DNA from: Planctomycetota bacterium
GTDB lineage: Bacteria > Planctomycetota > Planctomycetia > Pirellulales > UBA1268
Length of the DNA stretch: 64,000 nt
Direction: 5' to 3'
NCBI GenBank assembly: GCA_003669585.1
Contig: QWOQ01000005.1
Location: 838,502 to 902,501, forward strand
Shown: positions 56,466 to 64,000 of the stretch, piece by piece
How positions within the stretch are numbered: the first letter of the stretch is position 1
How the letters are laid out: the number at the start of each line of letters is the position of its first letter
Notes under the pieces: model-generated
The model's input: only the letters and a program-made list of their open reading frames with translations
What the model was told of the DNA's origin: nothing
Database searches by the model: none
Position numbers and translations under genes: made by a program

Positions 56466-58235
56466 ATGTCTTCACTCAAGCCGAAAACAAATCCCGCTGC
56501 TGATGCTGCCGACTTAAAGCAAGCACGTTGCGATGGCCGTGATTTTCGCGTCTGCCTCTTTGCTGGTGCTGGACTGCTTGTATGGATCACCCTGATCGCC
56601 CACGGACAGTTAACGGCAGCACCGGCGGATTCAGCGACTCCTCTGCGAACAAATTCATTTCTCGATCGGATTGAGCAGGCATTCACTGGCAAAGAATCGG
56701 CCGCGTCGCCAACTAAAAAATCCTCCGCCGGATATCCGTCCTCCACTACCGCTCGCCGAGGTGTCTCTTCAGCGAACCGGCCAGCAACAAAAACACCGTC
56801 AAAAATCTCCAACCCACCGACCGCCAAGCGCATCGCCCCGCTAGTGAAAGAAACTACTCCGCCTCCAACACTTTCTGATGCCCAGAAACTGGCACTGTCG
56901 CTGGCATCTTCAGCGCACAAAGTCATGCAAGCGGCACTCGATCCGAATGCTTCGGTCGAAATAAAAAAAAGGCCCCTGAAAGTCGCTCCATCAGGAACCA
57001 TTCCGGATCAACTTGTCTCAAAAGAAACGATCTCCTCTGAATTTATTGCAACAAACACTCGTTCAAAACAGGTTATAAATCAGCGTAAAAAGACGCCTTC
57101 GGTCCGCGAACCGGCTTCCGGAACACCTGCGCCCCGCGATGTCGCACTTGAGCGTCTACGGATGCGGGTCGCGCAAACCCTTACCACTTATATGCGTCGT
57201 CCGCTCAACACCGTCGACAACACTCCTTGGGAAGTGATGCATGGATTTATCGCCTTTGGTATCCCGACGAAGGTGCGAGTTGGAGGTCCGCGAGGAGACT
57301 TAGTCAACGCAATCGGGTGGATGAATATGGCTGGACGCTGCCGGGGGCAAGTAATGCTTGCTGCACTGGATGATCATTTTATCGCGATGAAGGGATTTGG
57401 CGTGCAAGGGCATGCTGCGCAGTACTTGGCGATTCTTGCACAAAGTCGCGTCGCGAAAGAATCGCCCATTTCTATCGGCTCGAAATCATTCACCGTAATG
57501 GACCTCATTCGAGAAGAACAGAAATCATGCCGATCAAATACCGAACTCACTTTTGCCCTTATCGGACTTGCGCACTATCTGCCAACGGATGAAACGTGGA
57601 CGAGCCGTGATGGAAAACAATGGTCGCTTGAAAAATTGGTGGAGGAGGAACTCGAGCAACCGATCCGCGGTGCCCCGTGCGGTGGAACTCACAGACTCTT
57701 TGGCTTGGCATACGGATGTCAGCGAAGGCGACATGCCACGGGAACACTCGACGGCGCGTATGTGCGGGCTGAAAAGTTTGTACGAGATTATCAACTGATG
57801 ACGCTTACTCGTCTGCAAAATAACGATGGTAGTTTCAGCACCGAATGGTTTAAATATCCGGCTGATCGCAAGGACGACATCGATCGAAAAATTCAAACAA
57901 CAGGTCACATGCTCGAATTTCTAGTCGGATCAATCGATCAGGAATCACTCTATAATTCTCGCGTTACCCGAGCCGTTTCTTTTCTTGCCAACGCACTTTT
58001 AAGCGACCCCAAACGGGAATGGAAAATTGGTCCAATGTGCCATGCTCTGCACGCTCTGACAATTTATCAGGAGCGAGTATGGGGCGTCGTGCTCCCAGGC
58101 GGTGTTGCCGCTTTCCACGGGCCGATGAAGGCTCGCTCACCGAATGCTCCGCAGTTGGCAAACGATAAAAAAGGTCCTGACAGTCGCTCTGCCAAGTCAC
58201 CGAGTTCTGAGAACAAAGGTACTGCGACTCGATAA
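56466..58235 (+). CDS. exported protein of unknown function with alpha-toroid-like C-terminus
   Basis: A 589-residue protein. An N-terminal hydrophobic helix (VCLFAGAGLLVWITLIA, about residues 33–49) suggests export or anchoring. Residues 50–250 are Ser/Pro/Thr/Lys-rich and low in complexity. Residues 250–560 look like a helical toroid of the terpene cyclase or prenyltransferase-like type: LTTYMRRPLNTVDNTPWEVMHGF, QGHAAQYLAILAQS, LTFALIGLAHYLP, GGTHRLFGLAYG, QNNDGSFSTEWF, and TTGHMLEFLVGS. I recognise this as a planctomycete-type conserved protein but cannot name a function. The start was moved from 56265 to the ATG at 56466. Confidence 0.75.
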   Translation: MSSLKPKTNPAADAADLKQARCDGRDFRVCLFAGAGLLVWITLIAHGQLTAAPADSATPLRTNSFLDRIEQAFTGKESAASPTKKSSAGYPSSTTARRGVSSANRPATKTPSKISNPPTAKRIAPLVKETTPPPTLSDAQKLALSLASSAHKVMQAALDPNASVEIKKRPLKVAPSGTIPDQLVSKETISSEFIATNTRSKQVINQRKKTPSVREPASGTPAPRDVALERLRMRVAQTLTTYMRRPLNTVDNTPWEVMHGFIAFGIPTKVRVGGPRGDLVNAIGWMNMAGRCRGQVMLAALDDHFIAMKGFGVQGHAAQYLAILAQSRVAKESPISIGSKSFTVMDLIREEQKSCRSNTELTFALIGLAHYLPTDETWTSRDGKQWSLEKLVEEELEQPIRGAPCGGTHRLFGLAYGCQRRRHATGTLDGAYVRAEKFVRDYQLMTLTRLQNNDGSFSTEWFKYPADRKDDIDRKIQTTGHMLEFLVGSIDQESLYNSRVTRAVSFLANALLSDPKREWKIGPMCHALHALTIYQERVWGVVLPGGVAAFHGPMKARSPNAPQLANDKKGPDSRSAKSPSSENKGTATR

Positions 58236-58412
58236 ACGCCGCAACGGTTCTTGGCGGCTATTGTTGAAAGGCGGGCGAAAGAGAGACCGACAGTTGCCGA
58301 TCGCTGAAGTGAACCTTACATTTCGGCATCTGTAAAAAATCTTTCTGTAGGTGCTGCAACTTTCCCATCGGCAACAGCATCCAAAATCGTCCGGGCTCGA
58401 CGGAGCGATCGC

Positions 58413-59342
58413 ATGTCCACCGAGTCACTGCCTCCACAACTCGAGCATATGCTCGAAATCGCTAATCGACTCCTCGAGACGACGGAGTCGGATGCGGTTC
58501 TGATCCTGATCGACCACCGACTCGACTGGCCGAGGCTCCGGGAGATCTTCGGTTCGGCCAATGTTCTGGTTGCCGCAGACGAAGCACAGATGCTTGAAGG
58601 ATCGGATGACCTTGGCATTCGCAAAGTGGTCTTGGACGTTGCCGAACTGCCGGTTCACGAGCGACTCACGCAAGCGCTGCTTGAGGGTGTCGCGGCGGAG
58701 CTTATCCCTTCGGCGGCGCAAGTTGTTGCGGTTTACAGTGGTTTTGAAGCAGGCGAGATCGATTCTGTCAGCGTTCTTCGATTGGAAGAGCATTTTGGTC
58801 AATTGACGAGTCGCGATTTGCGCAATCTCGAGACCAAAGTTCCGCTGGAAACGCTCAAGCTTGTCGTTGACCTTGCCGTCGAGATCGGAAGAGAGGGACG
58901 AGAAGGTAAACCAGTCGGCACTCTCTTTGTTGTGGGTGACACACGCAAAGTGCTTTCTTCGAGTCACTCTGCCGGATTTGATCCGGTGCGAGGCTACAAC
59001 CGATCCGAGCGGAGGCTCACCGATCCGCGTGTTCGGGAGGGGATTAAGGAAGTTGCTCAGCTTGATGGGGCATTCATCGTTGGCCCAGACGCCACGATCG
59101 AAGCTGCTGCTCGTTACATCGATGCTTCGGCTGAAAATGTATCCGTCGCCAAAGGACTTGGAGCGCGTCACTGGGCTGCAGCGGCAATTACGCGTCGGAC
59201 AGAAAGCGTAGCCGTGGTCGTGAGTGAAACCAGTGGAACGGTGCGCCTCTTTCAAAACGGCGAAGTCGTACTTCGAATTGAACCGTTTCGCCGTCCAATG
59301 AAGTGGAAGGATTTCGAATACGAGCCTCCGAGCGTCGATTGA
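58413..59342 (+). CDS. DisA-type diadenylate cyclase domain protein
   Basis: Likely to make the second messenger cyclic di-AMP, by family. The 309-residue protein has an N-terminal alpha/beta domain (about 1–130) and then a DisA_N domain: LVVDLAVEIGREGREGKPVGTLFVVGD near 150–175, the DGA motif in QLDGAFIVG near residue 217, and SVAKGLGARHWAAAAITRRT near 245–265. In the second motif the canonical RHR reads RHW. It lacks the helical and HhH DNA-binding domains of full DisA. polA follows 78 bases downstream on the same strand. Confidence 0.85.
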   Translation: MSTESLPPQLEHMLEIANRLLETTESDAVLILIDHRLDWPRLREIFGSANVLVAADEAQMLEGSDDLGIRKVVLDVAELPVHERLTQALLEGVAAELIPSAAQVVAVYSGFEAGEIDSVSVLRLEEHFGQLTSRDLRNLETKVPLETLKLVVDLAVEIGREGREGKPVGTLFVVGDTRKVLSSSHSAGFDPVRGYNRSERRLTDPRVREGIKEVAQLDGAFIVGPDATIEAAARYIDASAENVSVAKGLGARHWAAAAITRRTESVAVVVSETSGTVRLFQNGEVVLRIEPFRRPMKWKDFEYEPPSVD

Positions 59343-59420
59343 CAGCCGCAGGGAAAAAATCTTTTTCAAATCGATGTTCTACAGACAGAGAATTACAAGG
59401 CCCTTGAGTCGCACTGACTG

Positions 59421-62228
59421 ATGTCCGATTCGCATACCTTTCAAGAGCGTCTCCCGGATCTCACTGGCAAGACAGTCTGGGCGATTGACACCCTTTCCCG
59501 CGTGTATCAACTTTTTCACGCGCTGCCGGAAATGAGCAGTCCAGACGGTACACCCGTCGGAGCGGTTTACGGATTCGCACGAGATCTACTCGATGTCGTG
59601 GAAAATAAGCGGCCTGATTATCTTGTCTGCGCCATTGATGCTCCGGGGCCAACATTTCGGCACGAACGATTTGAAGCGTACAAGGCCACGCGAGCTGCGA
59701 TGCCCGCCGATCTGGTTCCGCAAATCGATCTGGTGCGCAGGCTTCTTTTTGTCATGGATATTCCCGCTCTGGAACTCACTCGATTCGAAGCCGATGACAT
59801 TCTTGCAACCATTGCTACTCGCACCGTGCGAGCGGGTGGATCATGCATTATCGCCACATCAGACAAAGATGCCCGACAGTTACTTTCCAGCCACGTCACG
59901 ATTCTCAATCTTCGTTCTGGACAGCCCTTTCGCTCAATCGAACTCGAAAAAGAGTGGGGCATTCGACCGGATCAGGTGGTTGACTTTTTGAGCTTGGTGG
60001 GCGACGCGGTCGACAATGTTCCGGGAGTCCCACTCATCGGTCCAAAAATTGCATCCGAACTTCTCAACCAATTTGGAACACTCGACGAAATACTTGCTCA
60101 CGTTGATGATGTGAAGGGGAACAAAAGGCGAGAAAATCTTAAGGTCTACGCCGACACCGCAAGGTTGAGTCGCAAACTTGTCCAACTTGACTGCGATGTA
60201 CCTCTTGAAATTCCTTGGGAAGCGGCAAAGCGCACCTCCCCCGATCCTGATCGCCTTGCAGACTTTCTGCGTGAACTTGGATTCAAAAGTCTTGTCGACA
60301 AGATTCTCACATCTGCTCGTTCGTCTCCTCTTCTCTCAAAAACCGTTTCCTCGCCTGCAGTTCGAACGGGATCCCCACAAAAACAGTTTTTATTTGGTTT
60401 TGACCAATCTATAGATGATCGTGCGATCACAAACATTGCTTCGCTTTCAGAAGAATGTGCCATCGTCGAAGGAGATGAGGCTCTTGCATCGCTGGCACAA
60501 AGCCTCAACGTTCCCAGCGGTTTCACAATTTCGACAGCATTTCTTGATGAACCCACTCGTGGAAGTTTTCTCGGCATTGCCATTCGCATTCCATCCGCTT
60601 TTGCTGCATGGATTCCAGCTGCCGCGGTGCTCGAGGCAAGCCCTGGGGCCGAGCGACTGCGCGCCATTCTCGAAAATCCGTCGATCAAAAAGCGGGGGCA
60701 CAATCTGAAAAGACAGTCCGTTGCTCTTCAGTCACACGGAATCAGATTGCGAGGAGAGTCGTTCGATTCACTGTTGGCAGATTATCTTCTTGACGCAGGA
60801 AATCGCAATCACACGCTTGCCGAGATTGCGAGACGACACGGTCAAAAGATCGATGTTCTCACGACTGATTCTCACAATTCGCTCGAAGATCCTTCAAGCT
60901 CTTGCGAAGCGTCAGCAGTCACAGAACTCGTCGAGACACTTTCCAACCGATTGTCGATCTCACTCGAAGAAGCCGCGTTATCGCCGCTGTTTACCTCGGT
61001 GGAAATGCCACTCTCGTCTCTGCTTGCCGACATGGAATACCGCGGTGTGCGAATCGATGAAGGAACGCTTTCTCGGCTGTCGACTGAATACGCTGAGCGA
61101 CTTTTCAAACTTGAGGAGGAGATCCACACGCTCGCTGGACATCCTTTTTTAATAGCCTCACCGCTGCAAGTGCGCACCGTGCTCTTTGATGAACTCGCAC
61201 TGCCGGTAGTCAAACGTACAAAAACCGGACCAAGTACCGACGCCGAGGTGCTCGAGGAACTTTCTCCACTCCATCCGCTTCCAAAAAAACTTCTTGAACA
61301 TCGACAATATTCAAAGCTGAAAAGTACCTATGTCGATGCTCTTCCCGCTCTCGTCGATCCTCATACCGGAAGAATTCACACCTCGTTTAATCAGTCGATT
61401 ACCGCCACAGGGAGGTTGAGTTCGAGCAGGCCAAATCTTCAAAATATTCCAATTCGATCCTTACAAGGTCGAGAAATTCGAACTGCATTTGTACCGGGGC
61501 AGGTGGGATGGGAGTTTGTGGCTGCCGATTATTCGCAGATCGAACTCAGGATTCTCGCTCATCTTTCCGGCGATCAGGTGATGCGACATGCTTTTGAGAC
61601 CGGCGAAGACATTCACACGCAAACTGCTGCGGCTGTCTTTCACGTTGACACCGAAGCAGTGACTGCCGAGATGCGACGCAACGCCAAAGCAGTGAACTTC
61701 GGGATTCTTTACGGCCAGAGCGCTTTTGGACTGGCCGCATCGCTGCGAATTTCAAAAAGTGAGGCCGCTGCGTTCATCGCTGCCTACTTTCAAGCCTTTT
61801 GTGGTGCCGCCGAGTTTATCGATCGAGTGCTTGAGGACTGCGCCAAAGAAGGGCAGGTCAAAACGATTCTTGGACGCCGTCGAATGATTCGCGGAGTTCG
61901 CGACAGCGGCGTGCGAAAAAGTGGTTCCGGAGGATTTTCTCTCACACTTCCAGAACGCGAGGCGATCAACACCGTCGTGCAGGGATCGGCCGCCGACTTG
62001 ATGAAGCTTTCCATGCTGCGAGTTGACGAGCGCCTGCGTCGAGAATCGATGCAGGCTGGAATCGTACTCCAGATTCACGACGAATTGGTACTTGAATCTC
62101 CGCCAGAAGAAACTTCTCAGGTGCGACAGATTCTTGTCGATGAAATGCAATCGGCAATGGCTCTCGATGTGCCCTTGATTGTTTCGATTCACGGCGGCGC
62201 AAACTGGGATGCATGCGACAAGCAATGA
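59421..62228 (+). CDS. polA: DNA polymerase I
   Basis: A 935-residue repair and Okazaki-fragment polymerase. The 5'–3' exonuclease domain (residues 1–300) has FEADDILATIA, TSDKDARQLL and LVGDAVDNVPGVPLIGPK. The polymerase domain (from about 590) has motif A AADYSQIELRILAHLSG near 700, motif B MRRNAKAVNFGILYGQSAFG near 750 and motif C LQIHDELVLE near 883. The middle 3'–5' exonuclease domain seems inactive: the DTE position reads STA near 369 and the NLKYD block is NLKRQ near 428. It lies after the diadenylate cyclase gene and before coaE. Confidence 0.96.
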   Translation: MSDSHTFQERLPDLTGKTVWAIDTLSRVYQLFHALPEMSSPDGTPVGAVYGFARDLLDVVENKRPDYLVCAIDAPGPTFRHERFEAYKATRAAMPADLVPQIDLVRRLLFVMDIPALELTRFEADDILATIATRTVRAGGSCIIATSDKDARQLLSSHVTILNLRSGQPFRSIELEKEWGIRPDQVVDFLSLVGDAVDNVPGVPLIGPKIASELLNQFGTLDEILAHVDDVKGNKRRENLKVYADTARLSRKLVQLDCDVPLEIPWEAAKRTSPDPDRLADFLRELGFKSLVDKILTSARSSPLLSKTVSSPAVRTGSPQKQFLFGFDQSIDDRAITNIASLSEECAIVEGDEALASLAQSLNVPSGFTISTAFLDEPTRGSFLGIAIRIPSAFAAWIPAAAVLEASPGAERLRAILENPSIKKRGHNLKRQSVALQSHGIRLRGESFDSLLADYLLDAGNRNHTLAEIARRHGQKIDVLTTDSHNSLEDPSSSCEASAVTELVETLSNRLSISLEEAALSPLFTSVEMPLSSLLADMEYRGVRIDEGTLSRLSTEYAERLFKLEEEIHTLAGHPFLIASPLQVRTVLFDELALPVVKRTKTGPSTDAEVLEELSPLHPLPKKLLEHRQYSKLKSTYVDALPALVDPHTGRIHTSFNQSITATGRLSSSRPNLQNIPIRSLQGREIRTAFVPGQVGWEFVAADYSQIELRILAHLSGDQVMRHAFETGEDIHTQTAAAVFHVDTEAVTAEMRRNAKAVNFGILYGQSAFGLAASLRISKSEAAAFIAAYFQAFCGAAEFIDRVLEDCAKEGQVKTILGRRRMIRGVRDSGVRKSGSGGFSLTLPEREAINTVVQGSAADLMKLSMLRVDERLRRESMQAGIVLQIHDELVLESPPEETSQVRQILVDEMQSAMALDVPLIVSIHGGANWDACDKQ

Positions 62229-62289
62229 CACGACTTCTTCGGATAGCAATCGCCTGCAAAAGAACTCCTGAAACGAAATGAGACCCGCC

Positions 62290-62940
62290 ATGAACATCAT
62301 TGGCCTCATCGGGAAAATCGGCTCTGGAAAATCTGCTGTTGCGAGCATTCTCAGTGAATTCGGTGCACTCGTCGTGGATGCTGATGCGATTGCTCATGCC
62401 GCACTCGATCTTCCAGACGTTCGCAGCCGTCTTGTTGAATATTTCGGAACATCGATTGTGTCAAATGATGGTCGCATCAATCGTCACATGCTTGCCACGA
62501 TCGTCTTTGGTCCCACCGAGAAACATACTCAGGCAAGGATCGCCCTTGAATCGATCGTGCATCCGGAAGTGTTCAAACAGATCCAAACACAGATCGCTCA
62601 CGTGCCTTCGCATACTACGATCGTGCTGGACATTCCGCTATTGCTGCAAGCTGGCTACGCGAAACAGTGCTCGCATTTGATTGAGGTTCTCTGCGATGAA
62701 GCCGTTCGAAAACGCCGACTTGATCTTCGTGGATTATCTCGATCGCAACAGTCTGCGAGAGAGGCTGCGTGGATTGCTCCTCGCACCGATCACGCATTGT
62801 CTTTGCGTGAGTTTTCCGCTCAGCGAGAAACCACGAATTGTGTATCGACCATTGATACCAGCGGCCCTTTAGAAAACACGCGAAACCTACTTGCATCATT
62901 CTGGAAAGAACTTCTCGCAGATCCTCGAAGCGATCGCTGA
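62290..62940 (+). CDS. coaE: dephospho-CoA kinase
   Basis: Phosphorylates dephospho-CoA to CoA in the last step of the pathway. The 216-residue protein begins MNIIGLIGKIGSGKS, containing the P-loop (a GKIGSGKS variant), then VVDADAIAHAAL near residue 33, RIALESIVHPEVFK near 85, VLDIPLLLQAGYAKQC near 112, and a late Arg-rich lid. An ATG at 62278 adds four residues. The polA–coaE–rho order is recurrent in several bacterial phyla, including planctomycetes. Confidence 0.94.
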   Translation: MNIIGLIGKIGSGKSAVASILSEFGALVVDADAIAHAALDLPDVRSRLVEYFGTSIVSNDGRINRHMLATIVFGPTEKHTQARIALESIVHPEVFKQIQTQIAHVPSHTTIVLDIPLLLQAGYAKQCSHLIEVLCDEAVRKRRLDLRGLSRSQQSAREAAWIAPRTDHALSLREFSAQRETTNCVSTIDTSGPLENTRNLLASFWKELLADPRSDR

Positions 62941-63339
62941 AGGTTTGAACGCCCTTCTGTCTGTGCCGCAGAGGCTGTTCCAGAGACAACTGGCATGTTT
63001 TTTCGGTCTGATCACGGCACGGATTGCCGAGAATTGATTTTAGAAGCAGAATTCTGTTGACTTCCCGAGGGGCGGCAGTCTTCTGTCTCTTCTGCTTTGC
63101 TTTTCCCACCTCACTTCTCACATCGACGATCTTTTCTTTTGCAGTTGTGCTTTGATTTGTTTTTCTCATTTTTCTATTTTTAAATTCTCTTCCCAGTTAT
63201 TGCCTCCGTTTTCCATTTGCTCCACGCTGCGCGTTCTTGAGAACGTGTATGAATCCGAAGCTCTTTTGTCGAACCGCTACGAAAACAAATCTCTCACAAT
63301 TCCTCTCTTCACCACGTGAACTGCCTGGCTCCCATTCCC
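62941..63339 (+). promoter_or_regulatory. leader region of rho, pyrimidine-rich
   Basis: 399 bases before rho with no supported gene. From about 63080 to 63228 the plus strand is strongly pyrimidine-rich and G-poor, as Rho-binding (rut) sequences are, and a hairpin CGTTC–TTGA–GAACG lies at 63232–63245. Rho represses its own synthesis through leader termination in E. coli; a similar arrangement here is inferred. Confidence 0.4.
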
Positions 63340-64000
63340 ATGACAGAAGACTCTTCCACTCCACGACGGCCTCGTCACGCATCACTTGAATCACTCGAGG
63401 AAGCCGACGACTCGCTCCATGCTGCAAAACAGATCGCATCATTCGACGAGAGTGGTTCTCCGGTTGAGGCACACGGTGCAACAGGGAAACGCAACCGACG
63501 CTCGCCAGCAGGGCTTGAGCCCACCGATCAACCGATGTCGCTTGCCGAAGAGATCGCTGAGGAAGTTGCCCGCGGTGACATCGAACCGCAGGATCGCTAC
63601 GAATCGCTCAAAAAGGGTGACACGTACATCACGCAGCTTCAGAAAATGACGATGCCCGAGTTGATTGAACTTGCCCGCAGTGAGCAGGTCGGTGACATCA
63701 CGGGGGCAAAAAAACAGGATCTCGTATTTCGAATCCTCAAAGAGCGGGTCAAGCTGAACGGTTTGATGTTCGGCGAGGGAACGCTTGAAATTCTTCCGGA
63801 TGGTTTTGGATTTTTACGAAGCCCTGACTATCACTATCTTTCTTGCCCAGACGACATTTACGTCTCTCCGAGTCAGATTCGTCGCTTTGGCTTGCGAAAT
63901 GGAACGAGCGTTGCAGGACAAATCCGACCGCCCAAGGAGAGTGAGCGGTATTTTGCACTCCTGCGAGTTGAGGCGATTCAAGGAGAAGATCCTGCCAAAC
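63340..64000 (+). CDS. rho: transcription termination factor Rho, 3' partial
   Basis: The N-terminal 220 residues of Rho; the gene runs out of the window. After an acidic, Ser/Glu/Asp-rich N-terminal extension of about 85 residues come the Rho N-terminal helical domain ([31 protein letters not shown]) and the RNA-binding cold-shock-like domain with [20 protein letters not shown] near residue 147, [18 protein letters not shown] near 172 and [19 protein letters not shown] near 194. The catalytic ATPase region is beyond the edge. It is preceded by a long pyrimidine-rich leader. Confidence 0.95.
   Translation, partial: MTEDSSTPRRPRHASLESLEEADDSLHAAKQIASFDESGSPVEAHGATGKRNRRSPAGLEPTDQPMSLAEEIAEEVARGDIEPQDRYESLKKGDTYITQLQKMTMPELIELARSEQVGDITGAKKQDLVFRILKERVKLNGLMFGEGTLEILPDGFGFLRSPDYHYLSCPDDIYVSPSQIRRFGLRNGTSVAGQIRPPKESERYFALLRVEAIQGEDPAK

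Noticed and set aside
62615..63169. 184-residue minus-strand reading frame
   Set aside because: It is mostly the antisense of coaE and has no motif, signal or start-site support.

Overview
The window looks like chromosomal DNA from a member of the Planctomycetota. The evidence is the combination of gene families typical of that phylum: a DUF1559 pseudopilin, a DUF1570 metallopeptidase, a DUF1080–ThuA fusion, a Tat-exported Gfo/Idh/MocA oxidoreductase, a kinase-like receptor with a large exported half, a PPi-dependent phosphofructokinase, HEAT-repeat and alpha-toroid-like secreted proteins, and an ebo-type gene cluster. Most genes are single-copy housekeeping genes. I found no insertion sequence, phage gene, CRISPR array, rRNA or tRNA.

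Layout. 1–3.9 kb: glycyl-tRNA synthetase (5' cut), a TIM-barrel sugar isomerase-like protein and hisD. 3.9–9.6 kb (minus strand): a pseudopilin operon with three consecutive GspF-like membrane proteins and four pilin-like proteins, several joined by ATGA/GTGA overlaps, with no ATPase or secretin beside it. 9.7–16.3 kb: a membrane-anchored lectin/lyase-like protein, hisC-hisB, PPi-phosphofructokinase and accB-accC. 16.7–24.2 kb: larB-nnrD, an orphan ligase-associated exonuclease, Ppx/GppA, RibF and NrnA. 24.3–28.8 kb: a Rieske–cytochrome b pair whose cytochrome b carries a fused di-heme c domain, then gdhA coupled to a cyclic-nucleotide-binding protein. 29.1–36.3 kb: a kinase-like protein lacking catalytic residues, DAHP synthase, MgtE and a secreted di-heme cytochrome. 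36.4–43.1 kb: thiC, cysS, ispF and a three-gene ABC-2 exporter. 43.3–47.5 kb: an ebo-like cluster (two related TIM barrels, a UbiA prenyltransferase and a phosphodiesterase). 47.6–55 kb (minus strand): SpoIIAA-like, ferredoxin, DUF1080–ThuA, a membrane coiled-coil protein with a BRCT-like end, Gfo/Idh/MocA and DUF1570. 55.3–64 kb: a HEAT lipoprotein, a large exported protein of unknown function, a DisA-type diadenylate cyclase, polA, coaE and rho (3' cut).

The points most worth following are the partial ebo-like cluster lying beside an ABC-2 exporter, the triple-GspF pseudopilin operon, the membrane coiled-coil/BRCT-like protein, the diadenylate cyclase with an altered RHR motif next to polA, the pseudokinase, and the cytochrome b–di-heme c fusion. 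Several intergenic inverted or direct repeats (40.0 kb, 43.2 kb, 50.3 kb) may be regulatory. Starts were moved downstream of the longest reading frame where a family N-terminus, an ATGA overlap or a Shine-Dalgarno-like site supported it; many genes lack a clear Shine-Dalgarno site. All family assignments come from reading motifs by eye; no database search was run.
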